Shown piece after piece: positions 46,694-55,170 of a stretch of 64,000 bases of DNA. The translations under genes and the position numbers were made by a program. Below the pieces are notes generated by a model. It made no database searches. It had not been told where the DNA came from and worked only from the letters and a program-made list of their open reading frames with translations. This stretch comes from Minwuia thermotolerans (GTDB taxonomy: Bacteria > Pseudomonadota > Alphaproteobacteria > Minwuiales > Minwuiaceae), in NCBI RefSeq assembly GCF_002924445.1, contig NZ_PIGG01000010.1:124001-188000 (forward strand), written 5' to 3'. Every line of letters starts with the position of its first letter. Within the stretch, counting starts at the first letter, position 1.

Positions 46694-46702
46694 GCAACAA
46701 GG

Positions 46703-46728
46703 TTCGAAAACGGATAATATCGAAAACG
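46703..46728 (-). promoter_or_regulatory. Possible operator of the MarR gene
   Basis: Just upstream of the MarR start, an AT-rich stretch holds the inverted repeat TTCGA-N12-TCGAA and a direct repeat TCGAAAACG spaced 16 bases apart. MarR proteins usually bind such short symmetric sites near their own promoter. No clean -35/-10 pair could be fitted, so this is only a candidate. Confidence 0.3.
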
Positions 46729-46782
46729 TACTGTTCACTAGCGCATTGTCAATGGCCGCACGAAACCCCGGGGGGCCTGCAT

Positions 46783-47958
46783 TCACGCCGCCATGTTCAG
46801 CAACTCGATCACGTCGCCGGCCCCGTTCACCTTGCGCGGATTGGTGTGCAGCCAGCGGTCATGCAGGCTGTTGCGGGCGATCAGGTCGAACTGGTCGGGC
46901 CCGACACCCGCCGCAGCAAGGCTGCGCGGCATGCCCAGCCCATCGATGAAGCGATGCAGGACATCCGCCGCCGTCTCGCCCGGTTTGCCGAAGGCTTCCG
47001 ACACGATCTTCTGGCGCTCGGCGTGTTCCGGAACCTCAGCGTTCCAGCGCAGCACGGAGGGCAGCATGATGCAGCTCGTATAACCATGCGGCACGTCGCA
47101 GGTGCCGCCCAGGATATGGCCGATGGCGTGGCTGGCGCCCATGGGCACGCCGGCGATCACCGGCGTCATGGACAGCCAGGCGCCGATCAGGCAATCCAGC
47201 CGCGCCGCCATGTCGGCCGGATCGGCCTTCACCAGCGGCAGTCCGCGCGAGAGCAGGCGCAGGGCGTGCAGCGCATCGGCGTCACAGTAGTCGTTGGTGT
47301 TCGGGCTGCAGAGCGCTTCTACCGCGTGATCCACCGCCCGGATGCCGGTCGAGAGCCAGACCCATTCCGGCGTGTGCGCAGTCGGCGCCGGATCGAGGAC
47401 GACCGAGACCGGGACCAGCGAAGGATGGCGGTAGCCCTGCTTCACCTTGATGCGGGGATCCGTACAGCCGCCCAGCGGATTGAACTCGCCGCCCGACAGT
47501 GTCGTCGGCACGCTGATCTGGCGCACGCGCGCCGCGCGCAGTTCCGGTATCTGCGTACGGCCGTCCTCGGTGGTGCGGATGCAGTAGTCGTCCAGTTCGG
47601 CCATGTCGGTGACGCCGTGCTCCAGGCATACCTGCATGACCTTGCCGGCGTCGGTGACCGAGCCGCCGCCGAAGGTGACCAGCAGATCGGCTCCGGCCTC
47701 GCGGGCCGCGTTCGCCGCTTCCACCACTGCGTCCCGCGGCGTGTGGGGCGGAATCCCGGAGAATCGGCCCGCATAGGAGTCGCCCAGCGCCGCGGCCATC
47801 CGGTCGACCTCGTCGGTGGTCTCGTTCATCGTCCGGCCGGCCAGGATGAACACCTTCTGCTTGCCAAGGCGCGCCGCCTCGGCTGCCACGGCCTCCGCCG
47901 CCGGCGAACCGAACAGCACCTGCTCCATCTCCGTGAACCTGATCGCGCCGCGTTTCAT
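46783..47958 (-). CDS. Iron-containing alcohol dehydrogenase family, maleylacetate-reductase-like
   Basis: 391 residues. The NAD(P)-binding GGGSVTDAGK motif and PTTLSGGEFNPLGG identify the family. Metal ligands of Fe-ADHs are partly visible: AVDHAVEALCS, GASHAIGHILGGTCDVPHG with the histidines. Text such as PTTLSGGE resembles maleylacetate reductases and hydroxyacid-oxoacid transhydrogenases. It could reduce or oxidise a small acid brought in by the upstream TRAP system. GGGAGG is 8 bases before the ATG at 47958. Confidence 0.85.
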   Translation of the reverse strand: MKRGAIRFTEMEQVLFGSPAAEAVAAEAARLGKQKVFILAGRTMNETTDEVDRMAAALGDSYAGRFSGIPPHTPRDAVVEAANAAREAGADLLVTFGGGSVTDAGKVMQVCLEHGVTDMAELDDYCIRTTEDGRTQIPELRAARVRQISVPTTLSGGEFNPLGGCTDPRIKVKQGYRHPSLVPVSVVLDPAPTAHTPEWVWLSTGIRAVDHAVEALCSPNTNDYCDADALHALRLLSRGLPLVKADPADMAARLDCLIGAWLSMTPVIAGVPMGASHAIGHILGGTCDVPHGYTSCIMLPSVLRWNAEVPEHAERQKIVSEAFGKPGETAADVLHRFIDGLGMPRSLAAAGVGPDQFDLIARNSLHDRWLHTNPRKVNGAGDVIELLNMAA

Positions 47959-48055
47959 CGCCGCCGCCTCCCCTGGCCATTGCCTGCCGTCCAGTCTGGC
48001 GCACCTCGGCGGCCCGGGCCATCGCGGATATCCGCGATAGTCCGGGCCCCGGTGA

Positions 48056-50719
48056 TCAGAAGTGCAGCGAGAAGTCGCGGTGGCTTGCGTTGCAGGACGC
48101 CATGAACAAGGCCTGATCACGCGAGAGCTGCGTCTGCGTTCTTGCGCCGAGCGTACCCTCGATGGCGTCGAGATAAGCGGCGATCTCGTCGCGCAGCGCC
48201 TTCTCGGCGGTATCGCGCCAGCCTGCCTGCTGCTCGAAAGCGGCGACGGCCTGCTGATGAAGCTCCAGCGCCGCGGCCCGGTCGGGCTCGTTGCCCCGGC
48301 GCGCCCGCAGCTCGCGCTTGGCCTTGTAGAGCAGATCCTTGACCTCGTCCGCACCGGCCACGTCCCGGAAGGCCCGCTCGACCTCCTCTATCCGCTCCAT
48401 CGCCACCTCAGGCTCGGCTGTCTCGATGACAGCGGGGAGCGCATCCAGGTCGTCCCGCAGCGCGCCAAACGCTTCATTGGCGTCAAGAACCGCCAGGACG
48501 GAAGCAGCATCCTCATAGGCCTTGTCGGCCGCCCGGCGATAGGTATTCCGGGCATCGTCCTCGGCCTTGGTCAGCTTGCTGAACTCGCCGTAGACCTGCT
48601 TCCACTCAGAGGGGATTTCGCCCTGAAGACGTTCAACCTCCGCCAGAAGCGCATCAAGGCGCTGCTCGAGCTCGCGCCGCCGTTCGGGCGTGGCCTCGTC
48701 GCTCAGCCGGTTGATCTGCGTCTGCAGCGTGTCGGCCTCATCGCGCAGTTCCCGCACGTCCTTCTGGATCCGCCGCACCTGCTGCAGCATCGGCCGGTAG
48801 TCGTCGGCCGATGCTTCCACCGCGGCCTCGGCCTCGAAGGCAGCCTCAAGGGCCGGCAGCGCCGTCGCGGCGCTGTCCACCGCGCCGTCGAACCGCCGCG
48901 CGAGATCACGTGGCAGGGGCGACAGGTCGAGTCCCTGGGCGCGTTGGATCGCCTGGGCGATCGAGGGGTCCCTTTCGATCTGCCGGGCCACGTACTCTTC
49001 CAGGCAGAACTGGAGCTTCGGATTGCGCGGCGGCGGCGAGGTGTCGGACAGGAAACTCACCCGGCTCGGCAGGTAGTTCACCAAGGGCGGGTAGGCGCCC
49101 ACGATACCAAGCGCGATCAGCTGCAGGGAAATGAAGGCAATGACGCCCTTGTACATCTGCACCGTCTTGACGACCGCCGGCGCGACGCCGCGGAGATAGA
49201 AAAGCGCGAAGCCGAAGGGCGGCGTCAGGAACGAGGTCTGGATGTTCAGACCGATCATGACGCCCAGCCAGACGGCCGTGATGTTCGCCTCGGGATCCGC
49301 CAGCAGGATCGGGGCGACGATCGGCACCACCACCACGGCGATCTCGATGAAATCGAGGAAGAAGCCGAGAATGAAGATCACCGCCATGACGATGATGAAC
49401 TGGGTCCAGAAGCCGCCCGGCAGCGAGTTCAGGAAGTCCCGCACCAGGTCCTCGCCGCCGAAGGCGCGGAAGGCCGCGGTCAGCATCGCCGCGCCCAGCA
49501 GGATGATGAAGACCAGCGAGGTCGTCTTCGCCGTCTCCAGCATCACGCCCTGCAGCGTGTTCTCGATCCGCAGGACGCGCACGCCGCTCCAGATCAGAGC
49601 GACGATCAGCATGACGGCGCCCACTGCGCCGATTGCGATGCCGAGGCTGTCGTCGGCCGTGTCGACCGCTTTCACGTTCATCTCGAAATTGGCCAGCGCG
49701 AAACCGATGATCCCGAGCGCCGCGAGCGCCATGATCGCCGGCGCATAGGTCATCTTCCCGCTGTCGGAGAGGCGGTAGCCGGCCATGATCAACGCGCCGG
49801 CGGCGCCGATGGCGCCGGCCTGGTTGACGGTCGCGATGCCGGTGATGATGGAACCCAGCACGAGGAAGATCAGCGCCAGCGGCGGCACCAGGGTCAGGAT
49901 GACCTTGCGCCAGAAGGCGGCGTCGAACTTCTCCCCGGAGTGGATCGCCGGCGCGTTCTTCGGGCGCAGCACGGCGAAGATCAGGATATAGGCCATGTAG
50001 AGGCCCACCAGCACAAGACCGGGGACGAAAGCGCCGAGGAACATCTCGCCCGCACTCGTCGACGAGACGCCGAAGACCGACGGCATGGTCAGTTCGCCCG
50101 TCGCTTCCTTGTAGAGCTCCTTGCGCAGCGTACCGGCCTGGTCAGTGGCGGAGGCAAGCTGGTCGGCCAGAATGATCAGCACGATCGAAGGCGGGATGAT
50201 CTGTCCCAGCGTACCAGACGCCGCAATGGTGCCCGTGGCCAGCGACGGCGAGTAGTTGTTGCGGAGCATCGCCGGCAGCGAAATGAGCCCCATCGCCACC
50301 ACCGTTGCGCCGACGATCCCTGTCGTAGCAGCCAGCAGCGCGCCGACGAATACCACCGAAATACCGAGGCCGCCGGGTACAGGGCCGAACAGCTGCGCCA
50401 TGGTGACCAGCAGATCCTCGGCGATCTTCGACCGCTGCAGCATGATGCCCATGAAGATGAACAGCGGAATCGCTATCAGCGTGTCGCGTTCGACTTCCCA
50501 GTATACGCCGCGCAGGTTGGTGACGCCGGCTGAGAGCCACTGCGACGGCCCGCCTGAATGGAAGTAGGCGTCCATGTTGCCGGCGAACAGATAGCCGGTG
50601 GCGGCGGCGAGGCCGATGCTGAGAATGGCAGCGCCTGGCAGAGCGAACGCGACCGGATAGCCCGAACCCAGGGCGAAGGCCATGATCAGGACCAGGACGG
50701 CGAGGAAGAAGAGCTCCAT
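48056..50719 (-). CDS. dctM: TRAP transporter large permease DctM with long coiled-coil C-terminal tail
   Basis: 887 residues. The first roughly 555 residues are a DctM-type permease of about 13 to 15 helices, with PVPGGLGISVVFVGALLAAT, SGTLGQIIPPSIVLIILADQ and TSFLTPPFGFALFYLRGVAP. From about residue 560 a 328-residue hydrophilic tail follows, rich in Glu, Arg, Ala and Leu, with heptad-like stretches (for example VRRIQKDVRELRDEADTLQ and RRRELEQRLDALLAEVERLQ). Ordinary DctM proteins are about 430 residues, and longer alphaproteobacterial ones exist. The tail would face the cytoplasm and its role is unknown. It follows dctQ by 11 bases. Confidence 0.88.
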   Translation of the reverse strand: MELFFLAVLVLIMAFALGSGYPVAFALPGAAILSIGLAAATGYLFAGNMDAYFHSGGPSQWLSAGVTNLRGVYWEVERDTLIAIPLFIFMGIMLQRSKIAEDLLVTMAQLFGPVPGGLGISVVFVGALLAATTGIVGATVVAMGLISLPAMLRNNYSPSLATGTIAASGTLGQIIPPSIVLIILADQLASATDQAGTLRKELYKEATGELTMPSVFGVSSTSAGEMFLGAFVPGLVLVGLYMAYILIFAVLRPKNAPAIHSGEKFDAAFWRKVILTLVPPLALIFLVLGSIITGIATVNQAGAIGAAGALIMAGYRLSDSGKMTYAPAIMALAALGIIGFALANFEMNVKAVDTADDSLGIAIGAVGAVMLIVALIWSGVRVLRIENTLQGVMLETAKTTSLVFIILLGAAMLTAAFRAFGGEDLVRDFLNSLPGGFWTQFIIVMAVIFILGFFLDFIEIAVVVVPIVAPILLADPEANITAVWLGVMIGLNIQTSFLTPPFGFALFYLRGVAPAVVKTVQMYKGVIAFISLQLIALGIVGAYPPLVNYLPSRVSFLSDTSPPPRNPKLQFCLEEYVARQIERDPSIAQAIQRAQGLDLSPLPRDLARRFDGAVDSAATALPALEAAFEAEAAVEASADDYRPMLQQVRRIQKDVRELRDEADTLQTQINRLSDEATPERRRELEQRLDALLAEVERLQGEIPSEWKQVYGEFSKLTKAEDDARNTYRRAADKAYEDAASVLAVLDANEAFGALRDDLDALPAVIETAEPEVAMERIEEVERAFRDVAGADEVKDLLYKAKRELRARRGNEPDRAAALELHQQAVAAFEQQAGWRDTAEKALRDEIAAYLDAIEGTLGARTQTQLSRDQALFMASCNASHRDFSLHF

Positions 50720-50730
50720 CTTTCAGGCCC

Positions 50731-51726
50731 TCACTGGGTCACGGGCTCGTGCTCGCGATGGCCGGGCTCGTCCCGGCGATCCGCGATCGCTTCGAAGAAA
50801 TAGCTGACGAACTGGATCAGCATGGTGATAGCGAAGATGCCGATGAATGCGGCCATGTGATACTTGATGTACATACCGACGGGCCCGCTCGCGGAGATTT
50901 CCATGTTGGCTACGGAGCTGTTGATGATCGAGCGTGGACCGTCAAAGCCGATATCGATGATCACCCATGCGGTCGTCGCGCCCAGCAGCAGCGAGCCGAC
51001 CGCGTTCACGACTCCGCGCGTGCGCGTGCTGAAGCCCGAATAAAGCACGTCGACACGGACATGGCCTTCATCGAACAGCGTGTAGGCCGAAGCGAAGAGG
51101 AACAGCGCTGCGTACCAGTAGCGCACCAGATCCCCCATCAGCGCCTGTTCGTAGGAGAAGACGAAGCGCGAGATGACGATGATCAGTTCGGCCGCGACGA
51201 TCAGCAACGCCAGCCAGGTGAAACCCAGCGTGCGCGTGAATGCGGCGATGATCAGGCCGGCGATCAGCAGCGGAATATGGATGTAGTTGCCGACGAAACT
51301 TGCCCGGCCGAGCTCACGGACCGCATCCTCTCCCATGAAGAGACCGAGCAGGTTCTCCACGCGCATGAAGGCGATCGTGGCGTCGGCGACACCGACCAGC
51401 AGCACGATCCAGAAACAGGCGCGTACCAGATAGAGATTGAAACGGTGGATGGTATCGGACTCCCGCCGGAGCGCGCGGTTGGGCGTGCGCAGCACATAGC
51501 CGGCGGTCAGGGCCAGGGCGGCAGCGTATATCAACAGCTGTACCCAGGCCAGTGCGCCGCCGCCCGCGAAGGCGGCAGTCATGCCGGGAAAGTCGAAGGC
51601 GACCATCAGGACGTTTTCGATCAGGAATGCGGCGAGGATGCTTAGCATGGACCAGCCGAAGATGCGCACGATCGGCGCCGGCCGGCCGAACTCCGGGATA
51701 CCCGCATTGTCACTGGTGCTTGCCAT
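50731..51726 (-). CDS. dctQ: TRAP transporter small permease DctQ, extended form
   Basis: 331 residues, about nine membrane helices, roughly twice the usual DctQ. The C-terminal half (from about 195) is the DctQ domain: RYWYAALFLFASAYTLFDEG, then HVRVDVLYSGFSTRTRGVVN, which is its signature. The N-terminal half has about four further helices and a short cytoplasmic stretch with no recognised domain. It lies between dctP and dctM in the operon. Confidence 0.85.
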   Translation of the reverse strand: MASTSDNAGIPEFGRPAPIVRIFGWSMLSILAAFLIENVLMVAFDFPGMTAAFAGGGALAWVQLLIYAAALALTAGYVLRTPNRALRRESDTIHRFNLYLVRACFWIVLLVGVADATIAFMRVENLLGLFMGEDAVRELGRASFVGNYIHIPLLIAGLIIAAFTRTLGFTWLALLIVAAELIIVISRFVFSYEQALMGDLVRYWYAALFLFASAYTLFDEGHVRVDVLYSGFSTRTRGVVNAVGSLLLGATTAWVIIDIGFDGPRSIINSSVANMEISASGPVGMYIKYHMAAFIGIFAITMLIQFVSYFFEAIADRRDEPGHREHEPVTQ

Positions 51727-51810
51727 GGGCTTGCTGGTTCAGCCTCTCGAAGGATTCCGCCGTGCGGGCAATCCGGCGCCGCACCGGGTATTGGGATGGG
51801 TCGAAATCAG

Positions 51811-51840
51811 AAAAAGGGCGGAGCCTCGGCCCCGCCCTTG
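51811..51840 (-). terminator. Rho-independent-like terminator after dctP
   Basis: On the transcribed strand, AAGGGCGG and CCGCCCTT arms form an 8-base stem, extended by three pairs past one mismatch, with a two-base loop, and are followed by a run of five U. It lies 21 bases after the dctP stop and ahead of dctQ, so it should end most transcripts after the binding-protein gene and let a minority read into dctQM. Confidence 0.75.
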
Positions 51841-51860
51841 TTCCTGTCGCCGTCCGGACC

Positions 51861-52949
51861 TCAGATCAGGCCCAGAACGCGGTTGCGCTGGTTCACGAAG
51901 GTGCCCTCCAGGGCAGCCATCGTGCCGCCGATCTCGCGCAGGCTCCTCTGGAACGCGTCGTCGATCTTCAGCGCCAGCGGCGAGTGATCACGCACTTCCT
52001 GGAAGACCTCGGCCGAAGCTTCGCCGAAAGCATCCCAGACCTCGTCGGAGAAGGCGCGAACCTGGACGCCGTGCTCATTGACCAGCTTGGCCATGTATTC
52101 GCCGTTGCGGGCGCAGGCTTCCTCGAACTGGGCCGCATGCTCTTCCATGCAAGCCGCCTCGATGACTGCCTTCTCCCAGTCGGTCAGGCCGCCCCACCAG
52201 CTGGCGTTCATGCCGAAGGCCAGGCCGCCGCCCGGCTCGTGCATGCCGCCGGTGTAGTAGTACTTCGCGGCCTCGTAGAACTTCATGAAGTAGTCGTTGT
52301 ACGGACCGACCCATTCGGTCGCCTCGATCGCGCCGGACACCAGGTTTTCGTAGATCTGGCCGCCGGGCAGGGAGACCGTGGAGGCGCCCAGCTTGGACAT
52401 CACGGAGCCGCCGAGGCCCGGAATGCGCATCTTCAGGCCCTTCAGGTCTTCAGGCGTCTGGATCTCCTTGTTGAACCAGCCGCCGGCCTGCGTGCCGGTC
52501 GCGCCGCAGGGCAGCGACTTGATGCCGAAGCCGCCCGACAATTCGTCCCACAGCTCCTGGCCGCCGGAGAACTTGATCCAGGCGTTCCACTCCACCGTGG
52601 TCATGCCGAACGGCACGGAGGTGAAGTAGGCCAGGCCCGGATGCTTGCCGACCCAGTAGTAGTCGGCGCCGATATAGGCCTGCGAGTTGCCTGACGCGAC
52701 TTCGTCGAACACGTCGAACGCGCCGACGCGTTCGCCGGCGGCAAAGTATTCGACCTTGAAGTGGCCCTGAGACAACTCACCGATCCGCGCAGCCAGCCGC
52801 TGCGCGGAAACGCCAAGGCCCGGGAAGTCCCGGGGCCAGGTGGAAACGATGGTCAGGGTCTTGCCACCCTGCGCGATCGCCGGCGCGGATAGCGCGGCGG
52901 CGCCGACGCCAGCCATCGCGGCGCCCTTCAGAAATTTGCGACGTTCCAT
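51861..52949 (-). CDS. dctP: TRAP transporter substrate-binding protein DctP (TakP-like)
   Basis: 362 residues. A Tat-type signal peptide is clear: MERRKFLKGAAMAGVGAAAL, then cleavage near APAIAQG. The DctP domain shows VSTWPRDFPGLGVSAQRLAA, DVFDEVASGNSQAYIGADYYW and QTPEDLKGLKMRIPGLGGSV, close to the TakP 2-oxoacid-binding group, so a 2-oxoacid or other organic acid is likely. Tat export means it folds before transport. GGAGGG is 10 bases before the ATG at 52949. First gene of dctPQM. Confidence 0.9.
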   Translation of the reverse strand: MERRKFLKGAAMAGVGAAALSAPAIAQGGKTLTIVSTWPRDFPGLGVSAQRLAARIGELSQGHFKVEYFAAGERVGAFDVFDEVASGNSQAYIGADYYWVGKHPGLAYFTSVPFGMTTVEWNAWIKFSGGQELWDELSGGFGIKSLPCGATGTQAGGWFNKEIQTPEDLKGLKMRIPGLGGSVMSKLGASTVSLPGGQIYENLVSGAIEATEWVGPYNDYFMKFYEAAKYYYTGGMHEPGGGLAFGMNASWWGGLTDWEKAVIEAACMEEHAAQFEEACARNGEYMAKLVNEHGVQVRAFSDEVWDAFGEASAEVFQEVRDHSPLALKIDDAFQRSLREIGGTMAALEGTFVNQRNRVLGLI

Positions 52950-53256
52950 CGACGTGGATCCCTCCGTGTAATCACTTGGTTCTTGTGCAGCATCCATGGG
53001 GATAGTTTCACGCCCACAAGAAATCTGCAGGCCCCAAATTGGCGGAAGTACCGGCAAGAATGCAAGCCTTTCGACGGTTAGCATCGGGAATCCAGCCTTT
53101 CCGCTGCGTCACCCGGGGCCGCTTGAGCCCCGCCGCCGGCCAAGCTAGCTTCGGCGCGTCGGAGGCGCCCTCTTCCGGCCCCACATATGCGTCGGGAGTA
53201 CACACGCCATTTCCTACCGCCCTCAACGTCAGCCGCTGCTCAACGCCCCCAGGGCC
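52950..53256. other. Divergent intergenic region between dctP and the rhomboid gene
   Basis: About 300 bases without a confident gene. The dctP Shine-Dalgarno is at its left end. Its right part (53209-53256) is probably the true 5' end of the rhomboid gene. One short stem (GGGGC 53115-53119 with GCCCC 53127-53131) is seen, but no clear promoter could be fitted and no RNA gene is recognised. Confidence 0.5.
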
Positions 53257-53826
53257 GTGGTCTGGCTCTGCGCCGGGCTGGTCCTGTTCCACGCGGTGCG
53301 CTTCATTCTGCCCGACGATGTCGACCGGTCGATCCAGCTGCACCTCGCTCTCGTGCCCCGGTTGTGGGACCAGGGCGAACCGTTCTACTGGACGCTGCTC
53401 ACCTATGCCCTGCTGCACGGGGATTTCCTGCACGTCCTGATCAACGCCGCCATGACGCTCGCCATCGGCTCGGCCGTGGCCCGCCTGGTCGGCAGCGGCA
53501 CGTTCCTGGCCATCTACGCGCTCAGCATCGTCGGCGGCGGCCTCGCCATCTTCGTGCTCGCCCATGACAGCGTGACGATTGGCGCGTCGGGCGGGGTATC
53601 GGGTCTGATCGGGGCAGCCGCCGTGCTGCTCTATCGCTTTCGGGACGTCGATCCCCGGGCGCAGTCAATGGCCGCGATGGTCGGGATCGTGGTCATCCTC
53701 AACCTGGCGATGGCCTTCTCCGGCGGGACCGGGATCTCGTGGCAGGGCCATCTGGGCGGCCTGGCCGCCGGGCTGATCTACGGCTATGCCGCCCGCCCCC
53801 GCAGCGGGCGCGGCCTCAGAAGCTGA
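53257..53826 (+). CDS. Rhomboid-family intramembrane serine protease
   Basis: 189 residues from the GTG, six helices. Catalytic features are GASGGVSG (nucleophile about Ser111), the histidine in GHLGGLAAG near 170 and NAAM near 63-66 (usual HxxxN region). It cleaves membrane proteins within their helices. The GTG at 53257 is the only canonical start, but the frame is open upstream and reads ISYRPQRQPLLNAPRAVVW, matching how such rhomboids begin, so the natural start may be the ATT at 53209 with GGGAG upstream. Its 3' end overlaps the convergent lipid A deacylase gene by 11 bases. Confidence 0.82.
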   Translation: MVWLCAGLVLFHAVRFILPDDVDRSIQLHLALVPRLWDQGEPFYWTLLTYALLHGDFLHVLINAAMTLAIGSAVARLVGSGTFLAIYALSIVGGGLAIFVLAHDSVTIGASGGVSGLIGAAAVLLYRFRDVDPRAQSMAAMVGIVVILNLAMAFSGGTGISWQGHLGGLAAGLIYGYAARPRSGRGLRS

Positions 53827-54325
53827 GCGGCAGCAGCACCGAGAAGGCGACCGATTCTGTGCCGGGGTTCTGACCCAGTCCGGCATTGGAGATGTGGTTC
53901 AGGCTGACCGATGCGCGGATGCCGCTGTCGAAGCGCCAGCCCAACTCGATCTGGGAACGGAACTCCAGCGGATAGCCGAGATCGCGGCTATTGCCCTTCA
54001 TGTAAATCCCGGGCGCAAAACTGGGCGAAACATAGAAATGCTCGCCCCAGAACAGCTCGGCATAGACGCCGGCGTAAATGTGGGCGGCGCGTTCGGTGTT
54101 CGCCATCACGCCGCCGAAGGGCTTCAGCCACCAGTCGTTGTTGGCTCGGAGCTCCAGCCGGCCCTCGAGGGACGGGAATTCCTGACCGATGACATCGAAA
54201 TAGCCGAGCGTCAGACCCAGCAGCGGCGCATCGGTGAAGCGTTCGGCCGCCCTGGCCGGCCCGGACAAGCCGACGATCAAACCGGCGCAAAGCGCGGCGA
54301 CGCCGCCGATCAAACGCAAGCGCAT
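53816..54325 (-). CDS. Lipid A 3-O-deacylase, PagL-like outer-membrane protein
   Basis: 169 residues. A signal peptide (cleavage near ARA, then AE, residue 27) precedes an eight-strand beta-barrel pattern ending in a C-terminal Phe, as outer-membrane proteins do. The PagL catalytic motif reads HISNAGLGQNPGTES, giving His144, Ser146 and Glu157. It would remove the 3-O acyl chain from lipid A and change envelope immunogenicity and permeability. It overlaps the rhomboid gene tail to tail by 11 bases. Confidence 0.85.
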   Translation of the reverse strand: MRLRLIGGVAALCAGLIVGLSGPARAAERFTDAPLLGLTLGYFDVIGQEFPSLEGRLELRANNDWWLKPFGGVMANTERAAHIYAGVYAELFWGEHFYVSPSFAPGIYMKGNSRDLGYPLEFRSQIELGWRFDSGIRASVSLNHISNAGLGQNPGTESVAFSVLLPLSF

Positions 54326-54392
54326 TCGGAAAATTCCCTCATGACCCCTCCTTTTCTCTAATAGTGGGGCGCGTCAGGGAGGTAAAGCGCCA

Positions 54393-55169
54393 ATGCCCCG
54401 CCGGATGATCGCCCTCATGATCGGCCTGCTCGCGGCCCTGCCGGCTCTGGCCGGCGATCCCGGCGACCTGCCGGGCCGTGTCGGCGGCGCTGTCACGGAG
54501 GTCGTCGACGGTGACACGCTGTTCCTGGAGGACGGCACGGAAGTCCGGCTGGTCGGCATCCAGGCGCCGAAACTGCCGCTCGGCCGCGCCGGGTTCCGCA
54601 AATGGCCTCTGGCCGACGAGGCAAAAGCCACGCTGGAATCGCTGGTGGCGGGCCGGCGTTTCGACCTGCATTTCGGCGGCCGGCGCCTGGACCGACACGG
54701 CCGCAGCCTGGCCCATATGGTGACCGCGGACGGGTTCTGGCTGCAGGGCGAAATGCTGCGCCTGGGCATGGCGCGGGTCTATTCCTTCCCCGACAACCGC
54801 GCGCTGGTCGAAGAGATGCTGGCGCTGGAGCAGGTGGCGCGACAGGGGCGGTACGGTATCTGGTCCCATCCCTTCTACGCCGTCCGCTCGCCGGAAGAAC
54901 TGGGTGGCAATATCGGCACCTTCCAGATCGTGAAAGGCATGATCGCCGACGCGGCCAGGGTCCGCGGTACGCTCTACCTGAACTTCGGCGCCGACTGGCG
55001 CGAGGATTTCACCGTGGCGATCGACCGCAGCGCCGGGCGCTTGTTCCCCGATACCACCCCCGCCATCTGGCGGGACAGGACAATCAGGGTCCGGGGCTGG
55101 GTCAGGTCGCGGAACGGCCCGATGATCGAGGCTTCGCATCCGGAACAGATCGAAATCGTGGGTGAATAG
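54393..55169 (+). CDS. Exported staphylococcal-nuclease-fold protein with altered active site
   Basis: 258 residues. After a signal peptide (about 1-20) an SNase-like OB fold spans about 30-170: VVDGDTLFLEDG, VRLVGIQAPKLP, RHGRSLAHM. Of the nuclease residues, DGDT (39-42), Arg52 and Arg104 remain, but the aspartate and catalytic glutamate of the usual D-x-P-E segment are Gln57 and Lys60. So it may bind nucleic acid or another ligand without classic nuclease activity. The C-terminal 80 residues are unrelated to the nuclease. GGGAGG precedes the ATG; an M48 lipoprotein follows at once. Confidence 0.8.
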   Translation: MPRRMIALMIGLLAALPALAGDPGDLPGRVGGAVTEVVDGDTLFLEDGTEVRLVGIQAPKLPLGRAGFRKWPLADEAKATLESLVAGRRFDLHFGGRRLDRHGRSLAHMVTADGFWLQGEMLRLGMARVYSFPDNRALVEEMLALEQVARQGRYGIWSHPFYAVRSPEELGGNIGTFQIVKGMIADAARVRGTLYLNFGADWREDFTVAIDRSAGRLFPDTTPAIWRDRTIRVRGWVRSRNGPMIEASHPEQIEIVGE

Positions 55170-55170
55170 A

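Noticed and set aside
46250-46786. A longer MarR reading from 46786
   Set aside because: The extra 31 residues are not like MarR N-termini and lack a ribosome site; the shorter start fits the family length.
48062-50533. An 823-residue open frame on the plus strand opposite dctM
   Set aside because: Composition is dominated by Gln, Arg, His and Asp with no hydrophobic core or motif, and the opposite strand has a clear permease.
53115-53131. Short GGGGC/GCCCC stem in the dctP-rhomboid gap as an RNA gene
   Set aside because: Five base pairs are expected by chance in GC-rich DNA and no conserved RNA structure is seen.
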